Assembly (NCBI RefSeq): GCF_002993365.1
Contig: NZ_PVNP01000003.1
Location: 62,001 to 126,000, forward strand
Direction: 5' to 3'
Source of the DNA: Marisediminitalea alba
Lineage (GTDB): Bacteria > Pseudomonadota > Gammaproteobacteria > Enterobacterales > Alteromonadaceae
Length of the DNA: 64,000 nucleotides
In this document: positions 51,058 through 59,921 of the stretch, piece after piece
Layout: the number at the start of each line of letters is the position of its first letter
Position numbering within the stretch: the stretch's first letter is position 1
Program-made: the position numbers and the translations under genes
The notes under the pieces: model-generated
The model's database searches: none
What the model was told of the DNA's origin: nothing
Seen by the model: only the letters and a program-made list of their open reading frames with translations

Positions 51058-52296
51058 ATGTCAGATTTTCGCCAACGTGCCCTCGACTACCACGCAAAAC
51101 CTACGCCGGGCAAGATCCGCGTAGAGCTCTCCAAACCGGCAGAAAGTGTTGATGATCTCGCCCTTGCTTACAGCCCCGGCGTAGCGGAACCCTGCCGCGA
51201 AATAGCTGAAGATCCAAACGCTGCTTATACCTACACCGGTAAAGGTAATATGGTTGCCGTTATCAGTAACGGTACCGCAATCCTCGGTCTCGGTAACCTC
51301 GGTCCACTGGCCTCCAAACCGGTAATGGAAGGTAAGGCGCTATTATTCAAACGCTTCGCCGGCCTTGATTCGATTGATATCGAGGTAAAACACCGAACTA
51401 CCGAAGAGTTTATTAATACGGTAGCCAATATCGCCGACACCTTTGGCGGCATTAACCTGGAAGATATTAAAGCGCCGGAATGCTTTGAGATTGAACAGGA
51501 GCTGATCAAGCGCTGTAAGATCCCGGTTTTCCATGATGACCAACACGGCACCGCGATTGTAACGGCTGCCGGTATGCTTAACGCACTGGAAATTCAGGGC
51601 AAAGAAATCGGCGACGCCAAGATTGTCTGTATGGGTGCCGGTGCCGCTGCCGTGGCCTGTATGGAATTGTTAATTAAGTGTGGTGCCCAGCGTGAGCGCA
51701 TTTATATGCTCGACCGCAAAGGCGTTATCCATACCCGCCGTGACGATCTCACGCCGCACAAGATGCTGTTTGCCAACAACACCGACAAACGCACTTTGGA
51801 AGACGTAATGGACGGCGCGGATATTTTTGTTGGTGTATCCGGCCCGGACTTACTGCCACCTGAAGCACTGGAACTGATGGCGCCTAACCCGGTGGTATTT
51901 GCCTGCTCTAACCCGGATCCGGAAATAAAACCTGAAGTGGCTCTGGCTACCCGTTCTGATTTAATTATGGCTACCGGTCGCTCTGACTACCCTAACCAGG
52001 TTAATAATGTATTGTGCTTCCCGTTTATTTTCCGTGGTGCACTGGATGTTCGGGCTACCGCCATTAACGATGAAATGAAAGTCGCCGCGGTAGAAGCGCT
52101 GCGTGCTGTATCCAAAGAACCGGTACCTGAATCGGTATTAAAAGCCAGTAATGTGGACAGCCTGACCTTTGGTAAGGATTACATTATTCCTAAACCCATG
52201 GATCCGCGTCTGTGTAGCCGAATCGCCAGAGCCGTTGCTCAGGCCGCTATCGACTCAGGCGTAGCGCGCCTCGAAGTGATGCCGGATTACAAGTAA
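51058..52296 (+). CDS. NAD(P)-dependent malic enzyme (short form)
   Basis: Oxidatively decarboxylates malate to pyruvate. The product is 412 residues, matching the short malic enzyme without the phosphotransacetylase-like domain of E. coli MaeB. N-terminal LAYSPGVAEPCREIAEDP (~37), GNLGPLASKPVMEGKALLFK (~82), metal-binding Glu/Asp in LEDIKAPECFEIEQ (~138) and FHDDQHGTAIV (~160), and the nucleotide site MGAGAAAVAC (~198) are present. The coenzyme is not certain from sequence. Start ATG 51058 with AGGA upstream. Terminator follows. Confidence 0.93.
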   Translation: MSDFRQRALDYHAKPTPGKIRVELSKPAESVDDLALAYSPGVAEPCREIAEDPNAAYTYTGKGNMVAVISNGTAILGLGNLGPLASKPVMEGKALLFKRFAGLDSIDIEVKHRTTEEFINTVANIADTFGGINLEDIKAPECFEIEQELIKRCKIPVFHDDQHGTAIVTAAGMLNALEIQGKEIGDAKIVCMGAGAAAVACMELLIKCGAQRERIYMLDRKGVIHTRRDDLTPHKMLFANNTDKRTLEDVMDGADIFVGVSGPDLLPPEALELMAPNPVVFACSNPDPEIKPEVALATRSDLIMATGRSDYPNQVNNVLCFPFIFRGALDVRATAINDEMKVAAVEALRAVSKEPVPESVLKASNVDSLTFGKDYIIPKPMDPRLCSRIARAVAQAAIDSGVARLEVMPDYK

Positions 52297-52317
52297 TTAC
52301 TGATAATGCGAATAGCG

Positions 52318-52342
52318 AAGCCACCTTGCCGGGTGGCTTTTT
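52318..52342 (+). terminator. Intrinsic terminator of the malic enzyme gene
   Basis: AAGCCACC (52318-52325) pairs with GGTGGCTT (52332-52339) around a 6-nt loop, followed by TTTAATTT. Confidence 0.85.
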
Positions 52343-52380
52343 AATTTATTCAGGACGATTACAATAGATAAACCAACAGA

Positions 52381-53475
52381 CTATTTGCCGTTAAAAGCTG
52401 CCAATATGAGCGAAACTTCATTAATCCTGCGGACAAAGCTGGCTTTGCTTGCCCGTTCATGTACGGTATGGTCGCCGTCGCCATAGGGGCCAAAACCATC
52501 AAGGGTTGACACACCAGCTGCCGACGCCACATTGGCATCACTCACACCACCACGGTGTTCTAAATTAAGCGACTCACCCAGTAATCCTTCAATTTCGTGA
52601 ATCAGCGCTTGTTGAGCGGCTGACGGCTGCATTACATCTCGTTGTAAGCCGCCAGTCACATTCACCACAATGCCTTCTACTGCTGGATTGTTGACGATTT
52701 CTTCAAAGCCGGCCAGTAAACGTTCCCGTTCATCGGCCTGGCTAAACCGAGCTTCAACAGTCAGACTAGCGCTCGGGGAAATCGTGTTAGCACCAATGCC
52801 GCCGTGCATTTTACCCGCGTTAACCGTAGAGCCTTTTGCCAGATTAGTCAGCGAGGTGAGCGCGATGAGCATATGTGCAGCAGCCAGGTTAGCATTGATA
52901 CCGTCGGCATAATGGTTTCCGGCATGCGCGCCTTTACCGGTTAACTCGATATGGAAGGTCGCGATACCTTTACGTGCGATCACCACATTATTGTCTGGCC
53001 CTGCTGCTTCAAATACCAGACAGGCGTCATAGTGTTTAACCAGTTCTGCCGTTAATGCCTTGCTGTCATCACTACCGGTTTCTTCATCGCTCACCAGAAG
53101 CATATCAATATTGCGAATTTCGCCCTGACTGGCTTTGACATTCCTGAGCGCTTGCAAAGCAACATAGTTACCGCCCTTCATATCACACACGCCCGGCCCG
53201 TAAACCCACTCATCATCTTCGCTGAAAGCAGTAAAGGTATTGGGCGGGAAAACGGTATCCAAATGCCCCAGCAACAGCACTTTTCGACCGTCTGATTTCG
53301 CCGAAATATAGTGTACGTGATTGCCAATATGATCGCGGCTGTGCGTTTCAATCTGATAGCCCAACTGGCTCATCCACTGGTTAAACACTGCTGCATTTTC
53401 ATCCACTCCGGTTTTATTACGGGTATGGGAATTCATGTTTATAATTTGAGCTAATTCAGCGTAATTCATCGTCAT
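52381..53475 (-). CDS. M20-family metallopeptidase (carboxypeptidase G2-like)
   Basis: A 364-residue cytoplasmic dinuclear zinc hydrolase. Zinc ligands and catalytic residues are complete: LLGHLDTVFPP (His, Asp; ~75), YGPGVCDMKGGN (bridging Asp; ~102), VSDEETGSDDSK (general base Glu and ligand; ~135), EAAGPDNN, and a C-terminal ligand His in GDGDHTVHERA. This set resembles glutamate carboxypeptidase/ArgE-DapE relatives, which cut N-acyl or small peptide bonds. Start: ATG 53475 (53469 is possible); the frame extends 40 codons upstream through the intergenic palindrome, but those residues look unlike M20 proteins. It is divergent from the ATP-grasp operon and may act on its product. Confidence 0.88.
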   Translation of the reverse strand: MTMNYAELAQIINMNSHTRNKTGVDENAAVFNQWMSQLGYQIETHSRDHIGNHVHYISAKSDGRKVLLLGHLDTVFPPNTFTAFSEDDEWVYGPGVCDMKGGNYVALQALRNVKASQGEIRNIDMLLVSDEETGSDDSKALTAELVKHYDACLVFEAAGPDNNVVIARKGIATFHIELTGKGAHAGNHYADGINANLAAAHMLIALTSLTNLAKGSTVNAGKMHGGIGANTISPSASLTVEARFSQADERERLLAGFEEIVNNPAVEGIVVNVTGGLQRDVMQPSAAQQALIHEIEGLLGESLNLEHRGGVSDANVASAAGVSTLDGFGPYGDGDHTVHERASKASFVRRINEVSLILAAFNGK

Positions 53476-53840
53476 GTAATAAAACCATCCTAAAGTATAA
53501 AAAACGTCCTTACTACGCTGCACCCGCCGAAATACAAGGGCTCTGCAAAGGAGCGGAGACGTTTTTAAACCTTTCATATGACAATTTAAAGACAATTCGC
53601 CCTGATTAAAAAATAGTCTTTAAATTGTCATATTAAAACCGTCTAATATGCGCCGCTTTCGATGTGTCGGTTAAAAAAATCGCCTGCTGTCTCGCAAGCA
53701 TTAAATTGGAAGTAATGCTGGAATTGTGATGTTTTATCCCTGTTCGTTTGTTCATCACGATGCCATTGAAAGTAAATTGTCAGGTTGTGTTGTCAGGTGG
53801 GGTCAGCAATAGCAATCTGCTTAAAATTAGGTATAGAGCG
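53476..53840. promoter_or_regulatory. Divergent control region of the M20 / ATP-grasp locus
   Basis: No accepted gene. It contains the 18-bp inverted repeat (53576-53633), the TAATAT plus GCGCCGC promoter-like element (53644-53656), and a pair of direct TTGTCAGGT repeats at about 53777-53798. The expected 5' leader of the ATP-grasp operon is about 185 nt, long for this kind of gene. Confidence 0.4.
53576..53633. repeat. 18-bp perfect inverted repeat, candidate operator
   Basis: ATATGACAATTTAAAGAC (53576-53593) and its exact reverse complement (53616-53633), separated by 22 nt of AT-rich sequence. The right arm reaches within 10 nt of the -10-like TAATAT at 53644, where a repressor or activator would block or aid the divergent promoters. 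A hairpin in RNA is the alternative; there is no U-run placed for a terminator. Confidence 0.7.
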
Positions 53841-54806
53841 GTGACTGAATATACAGTTGGAATGTGGATGTACAGCAATGGTGGTGGCGAAGCGATCCAA
53901 AACAAAATCGTAAGCCAGTTACGCGAGCGCGGTATCAATACCATCACAAATCTGAACCTGGCAAATGCCACAGCCCAGGGTGGTGTCATCACCTGCGGAA
54001 ATGTGGTGATGGAAGAACTGGACGCGTTTTTCTCGTATAACGCTGGTCAGCAAACCCCTTATCAGGTTTATCTTTATCAGGTTCTCAATGAATCCGTCCC
54101 TTGTCTGAATAATTACAACGCATTCGCGTTGTCTGAAGACAAACTGAAAACCGCACACAAACTGGCCAGAGCCGGTGTTCGCACTACCGATTACCGGTTG
54201 TGTAATCGCACCAACAAACAATCCCTGAAGCAGACCATTCGTGAGTGGGGTGGTCGCCTCGTGTATAAGCCCACAGACGGATGGGGCGGTATGGGTATTG
54301 TGAAAGTGGAAGATGAACGCTCACTGGATATGCTGATCCCCTTTTTAGATCAAACCAACATCCCTCACCTTTATGCTGAGCGCTTTGTGAATTACGACAT
54401 GACCGATTATCGGATCGATATCGTTGATGGCCATTTTGTTGGCTGTTATGGCCGCAAAGCCCCTGCCGATGACTGGAAAACCAATATCACCAGTGGTGGC
54501 AGCATCATGATGCGTGAACCCAATGACGAACTCATTGCTATCGCCAAACAAGCCGCAGCAATCACCGGCCTGGAAATCGCTGGCGTGGATATCATTTATG
54601 ACCTTGAGCGCGAAGAATATGTGGTGCTTGAAGTGAATGGTATCCCTGCGTTTGCCACACCGGAACAGGAAGCGATGGGCTTGAATTTTAACAATGCCAA
54701 AATTGCCCGCATTGTTGACCTTATCGAACGCAAAGCCATTGAACAGCGAGCCGTTAAGCAAAACGTGCACACCTTAGAACCAATGCTGAGTAAGCAATAT
54801 GCCTGA
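53841..54806 (+). CDS. RimK-like ATP-grasp amino acid ligase (first of pair)
   Basis: A 321-residue ATP-grasp protein of the RimK/MptN type, which joins an amino acid to a carboxylate with ATP. Seen: SNGGGEAIQNKIV near the start, EWGGRLVYKPTDGWGGMGIV (ATP lysine and Gly loop, ~145), YDMTDYRIDIVDGHFVGCYG (~195), WKTNITSGGSIM (~215) and the metal motif VVLEVNGIPAFATP (Glu, Asn; ~265). The catalytic set is intact. Start: GTG 53841 (AGG upstream) or ATG 53862; the longer frame to 53748 has no ribosome binding site. It overlaps the next gene by 8 nt, so the two are coupled. Confidence 0.85.
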   Translation: MTEYTVGMWMYSNGGGEAIQNKIVSQLRERGINTITNLNLANATAQGGVITCGNVVMEELDAFFSYNAGQQTPYQVYLYQVLNESVPCLNNYNAFALSEDKLKTAHKLARAGVRTTDYRLCNRTNKQSLKQTIREWGGRLVYKPTDGWGGMGIVKVEDERSLDMLIPFLDQTNIPHLYAERFVNYDMTDYRIDIVDGHFVGCYGRKAPADDWKTNITSGGSIMMREPNDELIAIAKQAAAITGLEIAGVDIIYDLEREEYVVLEVNGIPAFATPEQEAMGLNFNNAKIARIVDLIERKAIEQRAVKQNVHTLEPMLSKQYA

Positions 54807-56199
54807 TAACCAATTACCTAAGCTGGGTTTTCTTTACCTGGACCATGTACTTCGCTTCTTTGATAAATCGAACTTCAAGGGCTGGCCGGATAAAATCGAA
54901 ACGGTGACCTATCACTGGGGTAACGATAAAGCGCGTTTTATCAACGACGTTAAACGCAAAAAGATTGATGTGCTGGTAGGCAATATTCCTGCTACCGCCT
55001 ATGAAACGTTCCGCGACATTTCGCGAGCGTTACCCGATGTGCGCTTTATTCCTTCACTGGATACGCAGTTTGCCAACAAATCCAAAGAAAATGTTACCCA
55101 TTTTTGCACCAAACATGATTTGCCAATTCCGAAAACCGAGATCTTTTATGAAAAAGATGAGGCAATGGCATTTCTCGAAAGCTGTGAATATCCACGGATT
55201 ATTAAAAAATCCTACGGCCCCTCCAACTACGGTGGCTATTTTGTTCATAAAGTGGATAACCTGGAAGAAGCCAAAACGCTACTGGAAAAGAAAAAATACT
55301 ATCCGGTGTATGTACAGCAATTTGTGCCCATGGCCGCCGATATCCGCGTAATGCTGGTCGGACACAAACCGATTTGCGCCTTCTGGCGTCGCCCTCCTGA
55401 AGGAGAATGGCTGACAAACACCAGTCAGGGTGGCTCGATGGACTATCAGAATGTGCCTAAAGAGGCGCTGGACATTGCGGTTCGCGCGTCTAAAGCGGCG
55501 CATGCCGAATACTGGGCATGTGACATCGCACTGGGCACCGACGGCAAGTTCCGCATTCTGGAGTGCGCCACTGCATTTGCCGCATTCCCGTATATTCGTG
55601 ACTGGATTGGCCAGTACATCATGTGGACCCTCGACAATAATCGGTTCCGCAAACCGTATATTCCGCTCTATAACTGGGAAGAATTAGGGAAGATTCGCTC
55701 GTCTTTGTTACGCACAATGCGTCATATTACCTTTGGTGAGTATACGCCAAGTTATGACTCTGCCGATGCTCTGGAAGCGATGAGTAAAGAGTTATACCCC
55801 TTGTTACCGGTAGAGCTGCAACTCGGTGAGGAGTGGCCCAGTGAACGATGGAATTTCCAGGACAATTATGTCCCTCGTTCGCAACTGCAACGGTTTGAAG
55901 ATTTGCACCTGGAAAATCAGGACGTTGGCCTTGAAGATGTGGCTGACGAATCTGCAGATGATACCGATGTGATTGAGCTGGTGCAGGTATTATCCCACGC
56001 CCAACTCAGCGCATTTTTTGCGGGTGTAAAAGGCATTGGCCCGAAACTGACAGACGTCATTATTGAAACGCTCGGCGTAGAAGGCACATCTAACGCCTTG
56101 CATGATGATGTAGAACAATTGCTAACGGTTAAAAATATCCAGCGCAAAAAGCTGGCAGCCATTAGTGAACACTGGGATTGGTTTAAAACCACGTTGTAA
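54799..56199 (+). CDS. RimK-like ATP-grasp protein with C-terminal helix-hairpin-helix domain
   Basis: A 466-residue protein. An ATP-grasp core (about 100-290) is seen in PRIIKKSYGPSNYGGYFVHK and ADIRVMLVGHKPICAFWRRP, with TNTSQGGSMDYQNVP. The metal motif expected as LEVN reads ILECATAFAAFP, so the Asn is lost. An acidic linker (about 375-397) leads to a C-terminal domain (about 400-460) with FFAGVKGIGPKLTDVIIETL and VEQLLTVKNIQRKKLAAI, a helix-hairpin-helix pair usual in DNA- or protein-binding proteins. The fusion is unusual. It overlaps the upstream ligase and precedes the carboxypeptidase by 22 nt. Confidence 0.78.
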   Translation: MPDNQLPKLGFLYLDHVLRFFDKSNFKGWPDKIETVTYHWGNDKARFINDVKRKKIDVLVGNIPATAYETFRDISRALPDVRFIPSLDTQFANKSKENVTHFCTKHDLPIPKTEIFYEKDEAMAFLESCEYPRIIKKSYGPSNYGGYFVHKVDNLEEAKTLLEKKKYYPVYVQQFVPMAADIRVMLVGHKPICAFWRRPPEGEWLTNTSQGGSMDYQNVPKEALDIAVRASKAAHAEYWACDIALGTDGKFRILECATAFAAFPYIRDWIGQYIMWTLDNNRFRKPYIPLYNWEELGKIRSSLLRTMRHITFGEYTPSYDSADALEAMSKELYPLLPVELQLGEEWPSERWNFQDNYVPRSQLQRFEDLHLENQDVGLEDVADESADDTDVIELVQVLSHAQLSAFFAGVKGIGPKLTDVIIETLGVEGTSNALHDDVEQLLTVKNIQRKKLAAISEHWDWFKTTL

Positions 56200-56221
56200 T
56201 ACCAAGGGCCTGTAAAACAGC

Positions 56222-58876
56222 ATGAAAAAACAATATACGTCTTACGCGCAAACCATTGCGTTTTTAGAACAAATGGCCGCGGAGCACCCGGGGATTGTCC
56301 GGCTGGAAAGTATCGGCACCACCTGGGAAGGCAGACCACTAATGCTGGCCACACTGTCACTGGATGTGGCACAGGCTGACGATAAACCGGCATTACTCTA
56401 CACCGGTACCATTCATGCCAGGGAGTGGATCGGCAACGAGCTGGCGATCAAATTTATTGAGCATGTGCTAACAAATTACCAACAGGATCCGAGAATTCGG
56501 GACATTATCAGCAGAAGTACGCTGTACATGGTGCCATGCCTTAACCCGGATGGGTTTGAGTATTCGAGGACCCACTTTTCGTTCTGGCGTAAAAATCGCA
56601 GAAATAATGGCGACGGCACCTTCGGTGTCGATTTGAACCGTAACTTTGGGGTGCGCTTTAAGAAAGGTAACGATACTTCGCTAAACACCTATTCCGGTCC
56701 GGAAGCTTTTTCTGAGCCCGAGACCCAGGCCATTAGAGACTTCGTACTCAACCATACCAATATAACGGTTGCACTGGATTATCACTCGCAGGGCAATGTG
56801 TTTTTCCCGGCGCATAAGTTTAATCACGAATCCGAAATTGAGGGCACCGACCTCAACATTCTGTGTGCCAATATGAATCAGGAAATCCACAAGGTTACCG
56901 GTCGTCGTTACGGAATACACCGGGGTAAGCCACCTGCCAACCTTATCCATGGGAGCGGCCGTGAATATTATTATTCGCTGGGCATAATTGCCGCCGTGGT
57001 AGAGGTGGGTACCCGGAATATTCCCGATTACCTGGTGAACATGTCTCAAAGTGTCGACGAAAACATCCCGGCATTACTGCATGCCTGGTCTGAGGCGGTG
57101 AATTATTCTGCCTTTGCGCCACCCAGAGTCGAGAACTTTACCATTAACGAGGTAGCGGTTTATTCGGCAACCCTGAGCTGGGATTACCCGGAAGACCAGC
57201 AAGAAGTGTATTTTGAACTGTATCGCTCAGATACCGTAAAAAGTCCTTGTCATCAGGAAAACCTGGTTGCTACAACCCGCAACAGAAGTTTTTGTGATGT
57301 GCAGTTAAGAAGTGGTCATAAATATTTTTATAATATTCGCGCGGTAAATGAAAAGACCGGCATCAAGTCTCCCTTTAGTCCGGAAGTAAAACTCAAAACC
57401 GAATTGTCGCGGGATGAATATTTCCGTGGTTTGTTTCCTGCTAAAAAGGACATTGGTTATGTGGGTCAGTACACCTTAGAAAAAAATCGCGACCATTTTG
57501 GTTATAATTCCTTGTTTGTGGGCGTCAACAAACGCCGGGGCATTTGTTACGGCGTCATTGCCTTTAATATGGAAAATCTGCCTGAAAAAGCCCGCATCAA
57601 AAGCGCTCGCTTCTCCCTTTACCCAATGAATCGCGTAAACGCCAAGGTTGAGAATTTTGGCGAATGGACAGTCTCAATCCTCGATCCGAATGATATTTCT
57701 GACATTACAGACTTTAATCAGATCCACCAGGCTCCCCCGATTCAGACCCTTGGCGAGGAAATTGGCTCCGATAAACTCACCCAGGGAATATGGTCTCACT
57801 GGGAGCTGAATGTGGCTGAACGTCGGATAATCCGCAAATCCATTAAAGGTGGCAGATTATTACTCCGGGTGGAGGGGCCACGTAAGCTGCCTTTAGGCGC
57901 CGATTCACAAATGATGCAGTTCGACATTGGTTACGGTCGCTTTGGCTCAGGCATTCATTACCGGCCAAATCTTGAGGTGATTTATACCTTGCCAAGTGAA
58001 CAGGTCGAGCTGACGCCAAGAATGATCAATACCATCTTTAAGGATGAAATTATTGAAAGACAGCTTAAAGCCGGGTTCGATCAAAATGGCGAAATTGTGT
58101 ATGGGCAAATGGCGTTTATGCCAGAGCGCTTACCGGATCCGGACAGAACGGTGATTACCGATGCGTACCTGGTGCTACAAAATAAAAACGCACTGAATAC
58201 ACAGCAGGATATTCGCTTTACTATCGAACTGGCAGGCTTACAGGATGTGGATTACCAGAGTGTTAAACAGCGTGAAAAAATAGAGTTTATTGGCTACGAA
58301 GTCAGTAATGCACAGCTTAAAGAGCGTTCTGTGCACCACTTTATTTTTGATAGCTTTGGCAAGCAACACCTCGAGCAGTTACACGCAACTAATCAGCCAT
58401 TTTATTTTATTGTGCGCGCAACCTCGGCGTTTCAACAACAAAATGCACTGGTTGACTGGCATCATGAAGATAGCGCTCAGGCCTGCCGGTTAATGATCAA
58501 ATATATTGAGCGACGTAAATCTTCACTGCCTGCGCCAACCGATCTGAATGTGGCGCTGGAAAACAATAAAGTGAAGCTGACCTGGCAAAATCCTCAGCAC
58601 CGCGACCTTGTTGGTGCGTTTGTGGTCCGTAATTGCTTTCATCCGCCTAAATCGCCATTAGATGGTGTCAAGCTCTACGCCGGACCAGATGAATATACCT
58701 ACGACAATTTTGCCAATCCAAACGTCGCGAAGTATTACTCGGTATTTACTTATGATGATGTACCCAATTACTCATTGCCTGTAAGTGTTTTCTATTCCAC
58801 TCAGGAAGTCATTCCGGTAGAGGAAGAAGAGTACGAGTTGCAGGACGAAGAAGAACCGATCACCCAACAACAATGA
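56222..58876 (+). CDS. M14-family zinc carboxypeptidase with Fn3 and beta-sandwich domains
   Basis: An 884-residue protein. The M14 catalytic domain (about 1-290) has zinc ligands in TIHAREWIGNELAIKF (His, Glu; ~64), LNPDGFEYSR, DLNRNFGVRF, YHSQGNVFFPA (His; ~188) and the catalytic Glu in VVEVGTRNIPDY. It is followed by an Fn3 domain (about 300-400), two DNRLRE-like beta-sandwich domains (about 410-600 and 610-770) and a second Fn3 (about 775-865) with an acidic tail. No signal peptide or lipobox is seen, although extracellular-type modules are. Last gene of the ATP-grasp operon; ATG 56222. Confidence 0.85.
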   Translation: MKKQYTSYAQTIAFLEQMAAEHPGIVRLESIGTTWEGRPLMLATLSLDVAQADDKPALLYTGTIHAREWIGNELAIKFIEHVLTNYQQDPRIRDIISRSTLYMVPCLNPDGFEYSRTHFSFWRKNRRNNGDGTFGVDLNRNFGVRFKKGNDTSLNTYSGPEAFSEPETQAIRDFVLNHTNITVALDYHSQGNVFFPAHKFNHESEIEGTDLNILCANMNQEIHKVTGRRYGIHRGKPPANLIHGSGREYYYSLGIIAAVVEVGTRNIPDYLVNMSQSVDENIPALLHAWSEAVNYSAFAPPRVENFTINEVAVYSATLSWDYPEDQQEVYFELYRSDTVKSPCHQENLVATTRNRSFCDVQLRSGHKYFYNIRAVNEKTGIKSPFSPEVKLKTELSRDEYFRGLFPAKKDIGYVGQYTLEKNRDHFGYNSLFVGVNKRRGICYGVIAFNMENLPEKARIKSARFSLYPMNRVNAKVENFGEWTVSILDPNDISDITDFNQIHQAPPIQTLGEEIGSDKLTQGIWSHWELNVAERRIIRKSIKGGRLLLRVEGPRKLPLGADSQMMQFDIGYGRFGSGIHYRPNLEVIYTLPSEQVELTPRMINTIFKDEIIERQLKAGFDQNGEIVYGQMAFMPERLPDPDRTVITDAYLVLQNKNALNTQQDIRFTIELAGLQDVDYQSVKQREKIEFIGYEVSNAQLKERSVHHFIFDSFGKQHLEQLHATNQPFYFIVRATSAFQQQNALVDWHHEDSAQACRLMIKYIERRKSSLPAPTDLNVALENNKVKLTWQNPQHRDLVGAFVVRNCFHPPKSPLDGVKLYAGPDEYTYDNFANPNVAKYYSVFTYDDVPNYSLPVSVFYSTQEVIPVEEEEYELQDEEEPITQQQ

Positions 58877-58882
58877 ACCAAC

Positions 58883-58904
58883 GGTGGGGGAATAATTACC
58901 CGCC
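58883..58904. terminator. Weak hairpin between convergent genes
   Basis: GGTGGG (58883-58888) can pair with CCCGCC (58899-58904) with one G-T pair. It lies between the carboxypeptidase and the AraC gene. No strong U-run. Confidence 0.3.
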
Positions 58905-58916
58905 TTTCAATTACCC

Positions 58917-59921
58917 TTATACTTCACGAAGCTGACTGGGCGTTTGCCCGGTCCAGCGCTTCACCGCACGACGGAAATTAGTAATATCCGTAAAGGCCAT
59001 TTTCAACGCGCTTTGCTCATTGTTGAGTTTCTGCACCTGCAAATAGTAGATGGCCTGCTGACGTCGAATATCATCGTGCAACAAACTAAAGGTAGTGTCG
59101 TGATCCGCCAGTTTACGCTTAAGTGATGCCGGGCTTAAGTCGAGTTCGCCAGCAATGGCCGGTAAGGTAGCGTTGCTGTTGCGGCGCAGGTGATAGCGCA
59201 CGGCATCAAGCAAAGTTACGCGGTACTCCCGCTGCTCCAGAAAGCGACGCAGGGCAAACTGCTTAAACATTCGATTAGGCTGTAAACATGGCGTTGCCAG
59301 CTCTGCTCTGGCCACTTTAATGGTAAAGAAGGGCTGCTCGAAAGACAGCCGGAACCCCAGCCCCTCTTCGTATTCCTGGATCTGCCGAGGACGCGCGAAG
59401 GGAAAAGAAAAGTGCAGCGCCAGACGCTTACCGGTGCAATGTCGGGCCAGAGCTACCAACGCTGCACAGTAGGCCTCGGCCATAAAGCGAAACTGTTTAC
59501 CGCTGCCCATGGCATCCTGCAGAACCAGCAGTATATCGTCGCCCTCGTCATAGCGAAAAGCGGAAACAAAAGGATAAAGGCGGGTCTGAAAAGAAGGCAG
59601 TGCGCGCAAGCATTCACCAAAATTCCGCGCATGGGTAAAATAGGGCAGCGCATCATTAACAAAAGCCGACACTAAGTGATGGCCAAACTGAAAGGCCAGG
59701 TCGAAGCCTTTGTAATGTTGAGTGGCGTTGCCGCAAAGACGCTGCAACTGATTACAACTTAATGGCTTTGCAGTAAGTAAGTCTTCACTGAAAATTCCCG
59801 TACCACGTAACAGCTTTTGCTCACCCGCACCACGGGCTACCGCTACCTGCACCAGGCTTTGGGCAAGCTGTCTGGCAGGCAGTGTTTTATCGGTACGGGT
59901 AAGCAAAGCGTTATGCGTCAT
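58917..59921 (-). CDS. AraC-family transcriptional regulator
   Basis: A 334-residue regulator of the OruR/ArgR-type branch with an Arabinose_bd-like sensor domain (about 20-205) and two HTHs in the C-terminal 100 residues: LPAIAGELDLSPASLKRKLA and SALKMAFTDITNFRRAVKRW, then TGQTPSQLRE. Its start overlaps the stop of the upstream GGDEF gene by 1 nt (TGATG), so the two are probably co-transcribed. Its effector and targets are unknown. It is convergent with the ATP-grasp operon. Confidence 0.9.
   Translation of the reverse strand: MTHNALLTRTDKTLPARQLAQSLVQVAVARGAGEQKLLRGTGIFSEDLLTAKPLSCNQLQRLCGNATQHYKGFDLAFQFGHHLVSAFVNDALPYFTHARNFGECLRALPSFQTRLYPFVSAFRYDEGDDILLVLQDAMGSGKQFRFMAEAYCAALVALARHCTGKRLALHFSFPFARPRQIQEYEEGLGFRLSFEQPFFTIKVARAELATPCLQPNRMFKQFALRRFLEQREYRVTLLDAVRYHLRRNSNATLPAIAGELDLSPASLKRKLADHDTTFSLLHDDIRRQQAIYYLQVQKLNNEQSALKMAFTDITNFRRAVKRWTGQTPSQLREV

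Noticed and set aside
53748-53840. Longer N-terminus for the first ATP-grasp protein
   Set aside because: The extra 31 residues have no ribosome binding site and run over the direct TTGTCAGGT repeats; RimK-like proteins begin close to the NGGG segment.
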